In this document: piece by piece, positions 34,237-43,802 of the stretch
Layout: every line of letters starts with the position of its first letter
How positions within the stretch are numbered: the stretch's first letter is position 1
NCBI GenBank assembly: GCA_045601345.1
Contig: JAZRZL010000015.1
Span: 1-64,000, forward strand
DNA length: 64,000 nucleotides
Direction of reading: 5' to 3'
Source of the DNA: SVMC01 sp045601345
GTDB lineage: Bacteria > Bacillota > Clostridia > Oscillospirales > Oscillospiraceae
Notes under the pieces: model-generated
Database searches by the model: none
What the model was told of the DNA's origin: nothing
What the model saw: the letters and a program-made list of their open reading frames with translations, nothing else
Position numbers and translations under genes: made by a program

Positions 34237-37041
34237 TTAGATTTCCAATTGCTCAGAGGGAAGTGCAGCGATCACAGCAGCACAGCGCGGACAGAGATCA
34301 TCTTCTCCGGGGTTCTGCGTGTGCATCCAGCAGCGGGGGCACTTAACGCCGGGGGCATTGGAAACAGCAACAGACAAGCCGGGATAGTTGGTACCGTTAC
34401 CCGTGATGGCATCGGCAGGAGCCTCGCCAAGGCTGACAGCGGAAACGATAAACAGATCGGAAAGGTTCATGCCTTCCACGGCCTTCAGGGCAGCCTGTGC
34501 ATCGGCATCCGCAGCGCTCAGTGTGACCTGTGCTTCCAGAGCCTTACCAATGCGCTTGTCGGCACGAGCCAGCTCCAGAATACCGTTCACATCCTGACGC
34601 AGGGCAATGGCACTGCGCCATGCTTCCATGCGGTCAGCATCCAGCTCATAAGCGGTGAAGGGTTCATCCATCTGATTGAGAAGGATGTTGCGGGGATCAT
34701 CCTCTGCACGGTGCGGCATAGCAAGCCAAATTTCGTTGCAGGTAAAGGCCAGAATCGGAGAGAACAGCTTGGCCATCGCGCCAAGGGTCAAATACAGGAC
34801 GGTCTGCGCACTGCGGCGACCCAGAGAATCTGCACCGTCACAGTACAGGCGATCCTTAATGATATCCAGATAGAAGGAAGAGAGCACGATAACGCAGAAT
34901 TCATTGATGGCATGGGACACACCAAAGAATTCATATTCGTCATAAGCCTTCAGGCAGCGCACGATCAGCTCATTGAGCTTGGTCATAGCCCAGCGATCCA
35001 GCTCGGGCATATCCTCTGCTGCCACCAACTGGGCAGGATCGAAGTCCACCAGATTATCCAGCATGAACTTGCAGGTGTTACGGAACTTCAGGTAGTTCTG
35101 GCTCAACTGCTTGAAGATTTCATCGGAGCAGCGGACATCTGCATGGTAGTCAGCAGAGCCTGCCCACAGACGAAGCATATCGGCACCGTACTTATTGATG
35201 ATTTCGGCGGGATCCATGCCATTGCCGAGACTCTTGTGCATGGCGCGGCCTTCACCGTCTACCGTCCAGCCATGGGTGATGCATTCCTTGAAGGGAGAAC
35301 CCTTGCCCATGGCACCTACACTAATAAGCAGGGAGCTTTGGAACCAGCCACGGTACTGGTCAGCACCTTCAATATAAAGGTTGGCAGGCCAGAGGCCCTG
35401 GTCACGCTGCATGGCGCTGAAATGGGTAGAGCCGGAATCGAACCAGCCATCGAGGGTATCGGTTTCCTTCTCGAAGTGCTTGCCACCGCAGTAGGGGCAG
35501 GTGAAGCCTTCGGGAACGAGCTGATCGGAGTCGAGATCAAACCAGGCATTGGAGCCTTGGCTTGCAAACAAAGCGGAGATATGGTGAATGGTATCATCAT
35601 TGCAGATGGGCTTATTGCATTCCTTGCAGTAAACCACAGGAATGGGCAAACCCCAACGGCGCTGACGGGAGATGCACCAGTCGTTGCGCTCACGGATCAT
35701 AGCGATCAGGCGCTCCTTGCCCCAGCCGGGAATCCAGCGAACCTCATCACAGGCGGCAACGGCGGCATCCTTAAAGGCATCCACAGAGCAGAACCACTGC
35801 GGGGTCGCACGGAAGATGATGGGGTTCTTGCAGCGCCAGCAATGGGGATAGGAGTGGACAACCTCCTCTTTCGCAAACAGGGAGCCATCGGCTTCCATAT
35901 CCTTGAGGATGATGGGATTAGATTCATCGGTGGTGAGACCGGCATATTTACCGGCATAATCGGTATGCCGACCCTGATCGTCAACAGGAACGACCATCTT
36001 GATGCCATAGCGGGTGCAGGTCATATAGTCCTCTGCACCGAAGCCGGGTGCGGTGTGGACACAGCCGGTACCGGAATCCATGGTAACATAGTCAGCCAGC
36101 AGCAGACGCGAGGTCTTATCCAGGAACGGATGCTTTGCCAGCATATTTTCAAAGAAGGAGCCGGGATAGGTGGCGATGATCTCATAGCTGGTAAAGCCGC
36201 CGATGCCCATGACCTTCTCTGTGAGGGCTTCGGCCATAATATAGATTTCGCCGTTATCCGCCTTGACCAGCGCATAGCTGTCTCTGGGGCTGAGTGCGAT
36301 GGCCAAGTTACCGGGCAGCGTCCAAATGGTGGTCGTCCAAATGACGAAGTTCACCTTGGAGCAGTCGATGCCTTCGAGCTTGCCGAGGTCATCATACATG
36401 GGGAATTTGACATAGACGGTGGTACACGGATCATCCTGATATTCAATCTCTGCTTCTGCCAGAGCGGTCTCATCCTTGGGGCACCAGTACACAGGCTTCA
36501 GACCCTTGTAGATATAACCCTTCTTGAACATCTCACCGAAGACCTTGACCTCCTCCGCCTCAAAGCCCTTGTTCATGGTCTTGTAGGGGTTAGCCCAGTC
36601 ACCGACCACGCCCATGCGGCGGAAGCCGCTCATCTGGCGGTCAATATAGCTCTGCGCAAATTCCTGACAGGCAGAGCGGAAATCAGCAATGCTCATGGCC
36701 TTGTGATTCAGCTTATTCTGCTTGATGATGGCAGATTCGATGGGCATACCGTGGTTATCCCAGCCCGGGATATAGGGGGTATAGTAGCCGCGCATGGCGT
36801 ACATACGCACGATAAAGTCCTTCAGGGCTTTGTTGAGGGCGTGACCCATGTGGATATCGCCATTGGAGAAGGGAGGGCCATCATGCAGGGAGAAGAGGGG
36901 CTTTCCCTCATTCTTCTTGAGCATTTCGTTGTACAGATCCATCTCATTCCACTGTGCGAGCATTTCAGGCTCCCGCTTAGGCAGACCGCCGCGCATGGGG
37001 AAGCCGGATTTTGCCATATTTAACGTTTTTTTGTATTCCAT
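34237..37041 (-). CDS. ileS: Isoleucine-tRNA ligase
   Basis: Cytosolic class I aminoacyl-tRNA synthetase that charges tRNA-Ile. The 934-residue product is full length. The HIGH motif appears as HMGH in PPFSNGDIHMGHALNK, the KMSKS motif as MHKSLGNG, and the C terminus carries the zinc-binding pattern CPRCWMH...CPRCAAVI. The start at 37041 (MEYKKTLNMAKSGFPMRGG) has GGAGG six nt upstream; a longer frame to 37113 runs into the T-box and is rejected. It is preceded by a T-box leader, so expression should rise when tRNA-Ile is uncharged. Confidence 0.96.
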   Translation of the reverse strand: MEYKKTLNMAKSGFPMRGGLPKREPEMLAQWNEMDLYNEMLKKNEGKPLFSLHDGPPFSNGDIHMGHALNKALKDFIVRMYAMRGYYTPYIPGWDNHGMPIESAIIKQNKLNHKAMSIADFRSACQEFAQSYIDRQMSGFRRMGVVGDWANPYKTMNKGFEAEEVKVFGEMFKKGYIYKGLKPVYWCPKDETALAEAEIEYQDDPCTTVYVKFPMYDDLGKLEGIDCSKVNFVIWTTTIWTLPGNLAIALSPRDSYALVKADNGEIYIMAEALTEKVMGIGGFTSYEIIATYPGSFFENMLAKHPFLDKTSRLLLADYVTMDSGTGCVHTAPGFGAEDYMTCTRYGIKMVVPVDDQGRHTDYAGKYAGLTTDESNPIILKDMEADGSLFAKEEVVHSYPHCWRCKNPIIFRATPQWFCSVDAFKDAAVAACDEVRWIPGWGKERLIAMIRERNDWCISRQRRWGLPIPVVYCKECNKPICNDDTIHHISALFASQGSNAWFDLDSDQLVPEGFTCPYCGGKHFEKETDTLDGWFDSGSTHFSAMQRDQGLWPANLYIEGADQYRGWFQSSLLISVGAMGKGSPFKECITHGWTVDGEGRAMHKSLGNGMDPAEIINKYGADMLRLWAGSADYHADVRCSDEIFKQLSQNYLKFRNTCKFMLDNLVDFDPAQLVAAEDMPELDRWAMTKLNELIVRCLKAYDEYEFFGVSHAINEFCVIVLSSFYLDIIKDRLYCDGADSLGRRSAQTVLYLTLGAMAKLFSPILAFTCNEIWLAMPHRAEDDPRNILLNQMDEPFTAYELDADRMEAWRSAIALRQDVNGILELARADKRIGKALEAQVTLSAADADAQAALKAVEGMNLSDLFIVSAVSLGEAPADAITGNGTNYPGLSVAVSNAPGVKCPRCWMHTQNPGEDDLCPRCAAVIAALPSEQLEI

Positions 37042-37076
37042 ATGATCCTCCAGATTATAAAATTCATATTGATGCA

Positions 37077-37318
37077 AAAAAACTCTCTGCCCCATCAAAG
37101 AGACAGAGAGCATTTCTCTGCGGTACCACTCTTTTTGCCGTCGAAGCGACCACTCAAGGACAGGATAACGGCTGTGAACCGTCCGGGCTTACTTAGCAAT
37201 GGCTGTTCGGCCGGATGCTCCGGGGTGATATTCAGGAGGGGCTGCCTGCCGCCGTTGCACCGTTGGGCGGCTCTCTGTGAGGCGCGAAATCTCCCTGTTT
37301 GTCCCCATCATTGCAGAT
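37077..37318 (-). promoter_or_regulatory. T-box riboswitch (Ile) upstream of ileS
   Basis: On the minus strand the leader has the T-box sequence AGAGTGGTACCGC (plus 37120-37132), then a terminator stem CTCTCTG...CAGAGAG followed by seven T's (ending near 37077). The likely specifier codon is ATC, in GAATATCACC (plus 37227-37229), about 90 nt into stem I, which fits isoleucine. The 5' end is approximate. It fills the gap between divIVA and ileS. Confidence 0.88.
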
Positions 37319-37330
37319 GAAGGTGATTAT

Positions 37331-38143
37331 TTACTTGGGATTGTAATTCTTTCCAAATTGCAGATCCCCGAATTTAGCGGTGATAGATTCGGGATGAAGG
37401 GGACGCATGACCCTAGTATCCTGATTGGGTGCCTCATAGGTAGAGTTTGGAACGCTGCCGACCAGCTTCTCCAGATTCTGCTCAATTTCCTTCGCAATCT
37501 CATCAGGTGCCTCCGATGCTTCGGGTACAGGGGCAGATTTCGATCTGGAGGCATACTTGGAAGAAGACTTAGACTTGGATTTGGACGTATTCTTTGGCGC
37601 GGTAGGGGCAGCCTTGGGCGCGGTAGGGGCAGTCTTGGGCGCGGCGGGTGCAGTCTTGGGAAGCTCCAGCATTTTCAGATTATTCAGCAGCTCCTGATGG
37701 CGCTGAATATTGGTTTCAACCGCCTGTATAAAGCTGGCTGCTACCTGTCTGGTCTGCATCAGGCGATCCTCCTCCAGCTCCATTTCTCCCGCATGAACCT
37801 TGGTGCTGACCTTTACCTCGCTTAGAATGGCAGAGGCACGTTCTCTGGCATCACGGATAATTTCAGCCGCTTTGCTCTCTGCATCCCGAATAAGCTTCTG
37901 ATTGGCTTGATCCGCAGCCTGCTGTGACTTTGCGTTATTGGCAGCAGCAATCTCCTGCTGACGATATTCCTCCAGCTTTTCAACGAGAATACGCAGCTTA
38001 CTTTTCAGAACTGCGTTTTCCTTGTAGAGGGTAATATAGTCAGAGGTAAGGGGATCCAGAACATCATGAACCGAATCCATATCATAGCCGCCGAACACGG
38101 CCTTGGTAAAGCCAATCTCCGCCAATTGTTGTGGTGTAAACAT
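37331..38143 (-). CDS. DivIVA-domain protein
   Basis: Coiled-coil cell-division or polarity protein of 270 residues. The N terminus, 'MFTPQQLAEIGFTKAVFGGY' and then DMDSVHDVLD, is the DivIVA lipid-binding segment; residues about 30-165 are coiled coil (KENAVLKSKLRILVEKLEEY). The last third is low-complexity, with repeats of APTAPK and a run of Ser/Lys. AAAGGAG lies 9 nt upstream. It follows sepF by 23 bp in the minus-strand run, the usual sepF-divIVA neighbourhood of Gram-positives. The long basic Pro/Ala/Ser tail is variable in the family. Confidence 0.85.
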   Translation of the reverse strand: MFTPQQLAEIGFTKAVFGGYDMDSVHDVLDPLTSDYITLYKENAVLKSKLRILVEKLEEYRQQEIAAANNAKSQQAADQANQKLIRDAESKAAEIIRDARERASAILSEVKVSTKVHAGEMELEEDRLMQTRQVAASFIQAVETNIQRHQELLNNLKMLELPKTAPAAPKTAPTAPKAAPTAPKNTSKSKSKSSSKYASRSKSAPVPEASEAPDEIAKEIEQNLEKLVGSVPNSTYEAPNQDTRVMRPLHPESITAKFGDLQFGKNYNPK

Positions 38144-38166
38144 GGATAAACGCTCCTTTATTTTAA

Positions 38167-38646
38167 TTAGAAGTACATACCGTTATTTTCCAGCTCTTCG
38201 ACCAGATCGCCTACAATATCAACATTGTAGGGAGTGATAATATAGGTAGCAATAGCGACTTTTTTAATTTTTCCGTCAAGAGCATAGGCGCAGCCAGAAA
38301 GGAAGTCCACTAGACGGCGGGCAACATCTTTATTGGCGGATTCCAGATTTAAAACCACAGCTCTGCGCTCACGCAGATGATCCGCAATTTCGGAAACCGT
38401 ATCAAAGCGCTCAGGCTTTACCAGTACAACCTGCATCTGGGCGGTCGTGTGAATGTTAACCACCTTGCTGCCACGGCGATCGGCGGCAGCGGGAGCAGGC
38501 TTCTCTGCATAGGCATTACGACTGGAGCGGGGAGCAGGAGCGGCAGACTCTTCTTCTTCAAAGTCGTCGTCGTAGTTTTCGTAATCATCTGGCTCATCCT
38601 CACCGTAGGGGCGCATCACCTTTTTCAGTTCATCCAGAAATCCCAT
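38167..38646 (-). CDS. sepF: Cell division protein SepF
   Basis: FtsZ-ring membrane anchor of 159 residues. It has the N-terminal amphipathic membrane helix (MGFLDELKKVMRPYG), an acidic and Pro/Ala-rich linker (about 16-60) and the C-terminal SepF domain with VVNIHTTAQMQVVLVKPERF, the conserved ADHLRERRAVVLNLE segment and RRLVDFLSGCAYALDG. Length is normal. It lies between yggS and divIVA, the common arrangement in Firmicutes. Confidence 0.94.
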   Translation of the reverse strand: MGFLDELKKVMRPYGEDEPDDYENYDDDFEEEESAAPAPRSSRNAYAEKPAPAAADRRGSKVVNIHTTAQMQVVLVKPERFDTVSEIADHLRERRAVVLNLESANKDVARRLVDFLSGCAYALDGKIKKVAIATYIITPYNVDIVGDLVEELENNGMYF

Positions 38647-38679
38647 GGTTTATCCTCCAATATATCTACTTTAAAAGTT

Positions 38680-39396
38680 TTATTTTTTTGTATAGTCTCT
38701 GGCACCAAAAATAGCGGTGCCAATACGGATCATGGTACTGCCACAGGCAATGGCATCCTCAAAATCATCAGACATACCCATTGATAGACACACCATAGTA
38801 ACATTATCGTATTTTTTTCGCTGAATGTCAATAAAAAGCTGATGCATTTGTCGAAAAAATATTAAGTTATCTCCCTTTTCGACGCTGATCGGGGGAATGG
38901 CCATGAGACCGACCACATTCACGCCGGAAAATTCGCCCATTTTGGGCACAATTTTCCATAACTCGTCCACGCTAAAGCCGGACTTACTCTCCTCGTTTCC
39001 AATGTTGACCTCTAAAAGTATCTTCTGGCAAACACCAATTTTCTCAGCCTGTGCATGAATAGCCTCCAGAAGAGGCAAACGATCTACCGACTGAATTACG
39101 TCCACTTGGCCTACAATATTTTTTACCTTATTCGTCTGTAGGTGACCAATAAAATGAACAGGTACCCCCTCATAGGCACCTTGTGGCATTTTACACTGAA
39201 GCTCCTGCACCCGGTTTTCACCGCAAAGGTCAACACCCCCGCGAATGGCTGCTTTGACCTTATCCGCATCGTTCATTTTGGTCGCAGCGCAAAGCAGAAT
39301 TTCCTTAGGGTCTCTTCCCGCTGTCTGTGCTGCGGCACACATCCTTGCGCGAATGGCTGCAATATTGTCATGAATCAACTGTTCATATGCTTCCAT
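38680..39396 (-). CDS. yggS: YggS-family pyridoxal-phosphate homeostasis protein
   Basis: Cytosolic PLP-binding protein (PROSC/YlmE type) of 238 residues with a fold like the alanine racemase N-terminal domain. The PLP lysine is in LLCAATKM (about residues 35-41); other motifs are GENRVQEL, HFIGHLQTNKVK, LLEVNIGNEESKSGF and the phosphate-binding CLSMGMSDDFEDAI with IRIGTAIFG at the end. No enzyme reaction is known for the family. It starts two nt after the preceding gene's stop and precedes sepF. Confidence 0.93.
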   Translation of the reverse strand: MEAYEQLIHDNIAAIRARMCAAAQTAGRDPKEILLCAATKMNDADKVKAAIRGGVDLCGENRVQELQCKMPQGAYEGVPVHFIGHLQTNKVKNIVGQVDVIQSVDRLPLLEAIHAQAEKIGVCQKILLEVNIGNEESKSGFSVDELWKIVPKMGEFSGVNVVGLMAIPPISVEKGDNLIFFRQMHQLFIDIQRKKYDNVTMVCLSMGMSDDFEDAIACGSTMIRIGTAIFGARDYTKK

Positions 39397-39398
39397 GG

Positions 39399-40613
39399 TT
39401 ATCCAATCACCTTTCCTTCCGATAGCTCTCCGGTCGTGATGATGATTTCGTCTCCCGGCCAGAGATTATCTGTATCCGTTTTATCCTGTTCTACAAGAAA
39501 ATAGTCTGATGCTTCATATATCATTTTCACTGGTTTCCACACGGCAACAGCGCCTTCCAGAATATAAACGCCAACAGCGCCATTCTCATAGCAGAGTGCT
39601 TTCTTTGGAATACGAATACCAGAATAATCATGCAGTATAATATCTGCTGTCTGTGTGCGCAGGCAGGCGATATCTCCCATATGATCCGCACAGGCAAGCA
39701 CCAACGTCTGTCTGCCATTCTCCGATTCAGAGATTCGAACCACCTGCATAGAAAGTGTCTGCGCGGGATCAAAGGCAAATTCTGCCTCAATGCGGTCTCC
39801 AGTATGCAGCTGTGACAGGTCTTCCTGCCGCGCACTGCAAACAAAATACCATTGTGCAGAGGTAATAAGCCGCCCCAATGCATTCACGCCACTTTCAGGT
39901 TCGATCTGACTAAGAGAATCCAACTGGCTGGGAGAAAGAGAAAGCACACTTTTGGCACTGAGCAAACCTTCATAGCCGTCGGTGCTGCTTGAGAAAAAGC
40001 CGGCATCCGGTGCAATGGTTTGGGTCACTGCGCCAGATAGTCGGGTACGCAGAGATGCCAATTCCTCTTTCAGCGATTGGATTTTTTCCCTCATAGCTTT
40101 TCGCCCATCATCATCAAGGAAGCGCTGAAGGAGCAGAGTTTTCAGCTCTGCACTGTCGTCCGCAGCGGAACGAAGATTTTTTCGCGCATTATGGGCATAT
40201 AGGGTCAACAGCTGCTGGTGAATGGCGGTATCCAGCGTACCGCTACTTTGGGCTTCGGACAGGGTCTGTGATACCGTATCCAGCTGCTCCAGCTCGCAGG
40301 TAATTTCATCAATACGAAGCTGCGCTTCCTGTGCATCCTTATCAATAAAATTAGCAGCTAATGCTTCCCCCTTGGCTACGCGGGCACCCTCATCACACAG
40401 CAGAACATTGATACCGCTGGGCGCGGGGAGCACCTTCTCATCACGCACAACAAAGCCGGTGGCCTGAAAACCGTCACCGACTTCGTAGGCGATAGCTGCC
40501 ACGGTGGTATACCGCTCCCCAATATGGGAAACGACTGCACCGATGCCATAGGCAATCAGCGCCAGCAGCAGCATCACAAATATGATTTTAATAAGTGTTG
40601 CGCCCTGCTTCAT
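39399..40613 (-). CDS. HlyD-like membrane fusion protein of the sepF/divIVA cluster
   Basis: A 404-residue protein with one N-terminal membrane helix (MKQGATLIKIIFVMLLLALI) and an extracytoplasmic part that begins with a biotinyl-lipoyl-like beta segment (VRDEKVLPAPSGINVLLCDEGARVAKGEALA), followed by a long alpha-helical hairpin (about 105-230) and beta-barrel-like sequence. This is the HlyD/membrane-fusion layout, but no exporter ATPase or permease is nearby. The start at 40613 has GGGAGG at 8-nt spacing; longer frames read through hfq. Its position between hfq and yggS suggests a role at the cell envelope or septum, which is inference. Confidence 0.75.
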   Translation of the reverse strand: MKQGATLIKIIFVMLLLALIAYGIGAVVSHIGERYTTVAAIAYEVGDGFQATGFVVRDEKVLPAPSGINVLLCDEGARVAKGEALAANFIDKDAQEAQLRIDEITCELEQLDTVSQTLSEAQSSGTLDTAIHQQLLTLYAHNARKNLRSAADDSAELKTLLLQRFLDDDGRKAMREKIQSLKEELASLRTRLSGAVTQTIAPDAGFFSSSTDGYEGLLSAKSVLSLSPSQLDSLSQIEPESGVNALGRLITSAQWYFVCSARQEDLSQLHTGDRIEAEFAFDPAQTLSMQVVRISESENGRQTLVLACADHMGDIACLRTQTADIILHDYSGIRIPKKALCYENGAVGVYILEGAVAVWKPVKMIYEASDYFLVEQDKTDTDNLWPGDEIIITTGELSEGKVIG

Positions 40614-40642
40614 GGCATATCCTCCCGCAGGGCACAGTACGC

Positions 40643-40861
40643 TTAGCTCAGCTTCACCGGGCTGGTTGGCATAATGGTGGAGATGGCGTGCTTGTAGATC
40701 ATCTCCTGCTTGCCATCGGCCAGCACAAATACGGAAAAGCTGTCGCATCCGGTCACTACGCCTCGAATTTGGAAACCGTTGACCAGAAATACGGTCACCG
40801 GAATCCGCTCCAGACGAAGCTGCCTAAGGAACTGATCCTGCAATGTTTCTTCTCTTGCCAT
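40643..40861 (-). CDS. hfq: RNA chaperone Hfq
   Basis: A 72-residue Sm-like protein that forms hexameric rings binding small RNAs and mRNAs. Sm1 is visible as LQDQFLRQLRLERIPVTVFL, VNGFQIRGVVTGCDSFSVFV, and Sm2 as IYKHAISTIMP. GAGG lies about 8 nt before the ATG. It follows miaA (81-bp gap), the classic miaA-hfq order shared with proteobacteria and many clostridia. Confidence 0.96.
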   Translation of the reverse strand: MAREETLQDQFLRQLRLERIPVTVFLVNGFQIRGVVTGCDSFSVFVLADGKQEMIYKHAISTIMPTSPVKLS

Positions 40862-40941
40862 GGGTATTACCTCACTTTTCTATGTAGGAATACCCATATT
40901 TTACATATAAATTGCGAAATATTTTGTCAAAAGCTGTCGCT

Positions 40942-41895
40942 TCAATTTATTTTTTCAATTCCGGGGAAATTTTCCTGCCGAAGGATCTCCACTGCCTGCC
41001 GAAATACGTCCTCGGCCTTCGGCTGGGAGGGGAGGCAAATCCAGTGGATGGCAGGATTTCTTTTGAGCCAGGTAAGCTGCCGTTTGGCATAATTTCGGGA
41101 AAGCTGCTTGATGCGGTCAATGGCCTCTGCCCTGGTCATCTCTCCCCGGCGGGCACAGAGCAGCTCCTTGTAGCCAATTGCCTGCAAACTGGTAGCATTC
41201 GGCTGAAGTCCTGCGGCAATCAAACGGTCAATCTCATTTTCAAGGCCGTTTTCAATCATTTCATCTACCCGCCGATCAATGCGGCGGTAGAGATCGTCCC
41301 TGTTTTCATAGTTTAAAACCAACCATACCGGCTGATATTTGGGTGGAATCAGGCGGGAAAGGCGGTCGTGCTCGGTCATGGTCTGGCCGGTCTCCTGATA
41401 AATTTCCACTGCCCGGATAATTCTCCGCCGGTCACCGGGATGTAGGCGCGCTGCCGCCTCGGGGTCACATTCGCGCAGGATTGCCTGCACAGCCTCAATC
41501 CCCTCCCGGTCAGCCAGTGCCTCCAGTGCCTCCCGCTTCCCGGTAGCCGGTGCAGCAAAGCTCCGTCCAAGCACCAGCGCATCCATATACAATCCCGTAC
41601 CGCCCGCAAGAATGACCGTTGCACCCCGGGCAAGAATATCCTCGACAATCGGCTCCGCCATTTCACGGAAGCGGCCAACGGAGAAAGCCTCCGCCGGATC
41701 TGCCACATCAATCATATGATGGACGATCCCCTGTGCCTCTTCCTTTGTCACCTTGGCAGTGCCGATATCCATACCTCGGTAAAGCTGCATGGAGTCGCAG
41801 GAAATGACTTCGCCGTTCAATAACCCTGCAAGCATGACAGCAAGCCGGGTTTTCCCGGTGGCGGTAGGGCCGGTAATGCAGATCATGTGATCCAC
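40942..41895 (-). CDS. miaA: tRNA dimethylallyltransferase
   Basis: Adds a dimethylallyl group to A37 of tRNAs reading UNN codons. The 317-residue product has the P-loop GPTATGKTRLA, the DSMQLYRGMDIGTAKVT segment, HHMIDVADP, and GGTGLYMDAL; the C-terminal part has RNYAKRQLTWLKRNP. The start is GTG at 41895 with GGAGG at six-nt spacing; an in-frame ATG three codons later is too far from that site. Its product is the substrate of MiaB, encoded upstream in the same run. Confidence 0.95.
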   Translation of the reverse strand: MDHMICITGPTATGKTRLAVMLAGLLNGEVISCDSMQLYRGMDIGTAKVTKEEAQGIVHHMIDVADPAEAFSVGRFREMAEPIVEDILARGATVILAGGTGLYMDALVLGRSFAAPATGKREALEALADREGIEAVQAILRECDPEAAARLHPGDRRRIIRAVEIYQETGQTMTEHDRLSRLIPPKYQPVWLVLNYENRDDLYRRIDRRVDEMIENGLENEIDRLIAAGLQPNATSLQAIGYKELLCARRGEMTRAEAIDRIKQLSRNYAKRQLTWLKRNPAIHWICLPSQPKAEDVFRQAVEILRQENFPGIEKIN

Positions 41896-41913
41896 GGTAA
41901 GCCTCCTTTTTCC

Positions 41914-43791
41914 TCAGCGGCCAAACTGGCGCTCCAGCTGGCCTTTGGTCAGCCGGATGCAAATAGGTCGGCCATGGGGACAGTATTTCAGATCCTCCCG
42001 TTCCAGCACCTGCCGGACAAGCGCCTCACGCTCTGCTGGCTCGGTGCGGTAGCCGGCCTTGATGGCGGCCTTGCAGGCAATGGTATGGAGCAGCTCATCT
42101 CGCAGAGCCTCCGGTGCCAGCCTACGTCCCTCCAGAAGGCACTGGGCAATCTGGGAAAGGTTAGCCTGCGCTTCCTCCGGGTCAAGCTCTGGTGGAATCT
42201 CACGCAGCAAAACACTGTCACCGCCAAAGCCTTCCACGGTGTAACCGCATTGCTGTAAAAGCGTCTGCTGCTCCAAAACGGCAGCGGCCTCTTCCCTTGT
42301 CAACTGGCAGGAAATCGGGCTGACCAGTGCCTGCGGGGCAATCGGCTCATTTTGTGCGCGGAGTTTATCAAATAAGATACGCTCATGAGCGGCGTGCTTA
42401 TCAATGAGATACAGCGCCTCCCCTTCTTCCACAAGGAAATAGGTGCGGAAGCACTCGCCGATGATACGGTAGGTTTCCTCCTCCGGAAGCGGAAGCACGG
42501 TTTGCTCCGGCTCCTGTGCAGGCGCAACCATAGGCTCTTTTGCCGGCTCCTGTACCAACTTGACCGGGTTCTGCTTTGGAGCCTGCGGCTTGGGCTGCTG
42601 CATTGGCTCTCGGACAGGAAGCGGCGCTGCCTGCTGAACCGCCTTCACCAGCTTGGGGGAGGCTTCGGTTTTCGGTGGTGTCATGACGGTGCGGAATTCC
42701 TCGGCACTCATTTTGCGGAAAAACGGCTCGGATTTCTGGGATGTCTCCTGCGGCTTGGCAGTCATGGTCTGCTGCTTGGGCAGCTTGGCATCTACCTTGC
42801 CGGAGAGCTTATTGAGCGCAGACAGAGCGCCATAGTACACACAATCAAAGGCATCGCGTTCATTGAGAAATTTGATTTCGGTTTTCGCCGGGTGGATATT
42901 TACATCCACCAATGTCGGCGGCAGGGTGAGTGCCAGCACACAGGCAGGAAAACGGCCAACCATCATCTGGTTTTTGTAGGCCTCCTCCAATGCCGCACTG
43001 AGCGCCTGTGAGCGGACATAGCGGCCATTAACGAAGAAAATCTGATAATTTCGGTTGCCTCGGGAGGCTGTAGGCTTGGAGATATAGCCGGAAACGCGGG
43101 TTTTCTCCCAGCTTGTGTCCATTTCCACCATATCCATGGCAGTCTGCCGCCCGAATACGCTGTAAATGGCGCTCAGCAGCTTACCGTCACCGGGGGTGGA
43201 AAGCTCCTCCTTTCCATCACGGAGAAAGCGGACACTGAGCGCAGGATGGGCAACCGCCTGCTTCTGCACACAGGAGAAAACAGCAGCACCCTCCATGCTG
43301 TCGCACTTCATGAATTTCATGCGTGCGGGGGTGTTATAGAACAGATCACGGACAATCATGGTCGTGCCCTCCGGGCAACCCGCCTCGGTGCAGGAGAGAA
43401 TTTTCCCGGCCTCCAGATGGAGACTGATTCCCAGAGGCTCATCCGCAGTTCTTGTGAGAAGATCAATTTTTGATACAGCCGAAATGGCAGCCAACGCCTC
43501 GCCGCGGAACCCCAGCGTACCAATGGCCTCCAGATCATCCTTGTTGCGAATTTTACTCGTGGCATGGCGAAGGAAGGCAATTTCGGCATCTTCTTGGCTC
43601 ATACCGCAACCGTCATCGGTCAGGCGAAGGAAGGTCATGCCGCCATTTTGAATCTCCACGGTGATGTGCTTGGCTCCGGCATCAATGGCATTTTCCAGAA
43701 GCTCCTTCACCACGGAGGCCGGACGCTCCACGACCTCACCGGCGGCAATCAAATCCGCCACATGGGGAGAGAGCTGATTGATTTTTCCCAT
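41914..43791 (-). CDS. mutL: DNA mismatch repair protein MutL
   Basis: A 625-residue mismatch-repair ATPase and endonuclease. N-terminal GHKL motifs include ELLENAIDAGA, DDGCGM and GFRGEALAAI. The C-terminal domain has DKHAAHERILFD, the form of the DQHAx2Ex4E endonuclease motif with Lys at the second position, and CPHGRPI near the end. Residues about 350-440 form a Pro/Gln-rich linker. It lies between mutS and miaA with the small CPBP gene inserted between mutS and mutL. Confidence 0.96.
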   Translation of the reverse strand: MGKINQLSPHVADLIAAGEVVERPASVVKELLENAIDAGAKHITVEIQNGGMTFLRLTDDGCGMSQEDAEIAFLRHATSKIRNKDDLEAIGTLGFRGEALAAISAVSKIDLLTRTADEPLGISLHLEAGKILSCTEAGCPEGTTMIVRDLFYNTPARMKFMKCDSMEGAAVFSCVQKQAVAHPALSVRFLRDGKEELSTPGDGKLLSAIYSVFGRQTAMDMVEMDTSWEKTRVSGYISKPTASRGNRNYQIFFVNGRYVRSQALSAALEEAYKNQMMVGRFPACVLALTLPPTLVDVNIHPAKTEIKFLNERDAFDCVYYGALSALNKLSGKVDAKLPKQQTMTAKPQETSQKSEPFFRKMSAEEFRTVMTPPKTEASPKLVKAVQQAAPLPVREPMQQPKPQAPKQNPVKLVQEPAKEPMVAPAQEPEQTVLPLPEEETYRIIGECFRTYFLVEEGEALYLIDKHAAHERILFDKLRAQNEPIAPQALVSPISCQLTREEAAAVLEQQTLLQQCGYTVEGFGGDSVLLREIPPELDPEEAQANLSQIAQCLLEGRRLAPEALRDELLHTIACKAAIKAGYRTEPAEREALVRQVLEREDLKYCPHGRPICIRLTKGQLERQFGR

Positions 43792-43802
43792 AAATGCGCC
43801 TC

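Noticed and set aside
34225..37023. A 932-codon open frame opposite ileS
   Set aside because: Antisense shadow of ileS, whose motifs, terminator and T-box are unambiguous.
37042..37113. Extended ileS start at 37113
   Set aside because: It would translate the T-box terminator; ATG 37041 has a proper ribosome binding site and the family N terminus.
39710..39745. T-arm-like sequence (GGTTCGAATCTC on the minus strand), possible tRNA
   Set aside because: It is inside the HlyD-like gene in frame, and no acceptor, D-arm or anticodon arm can be folded around it.
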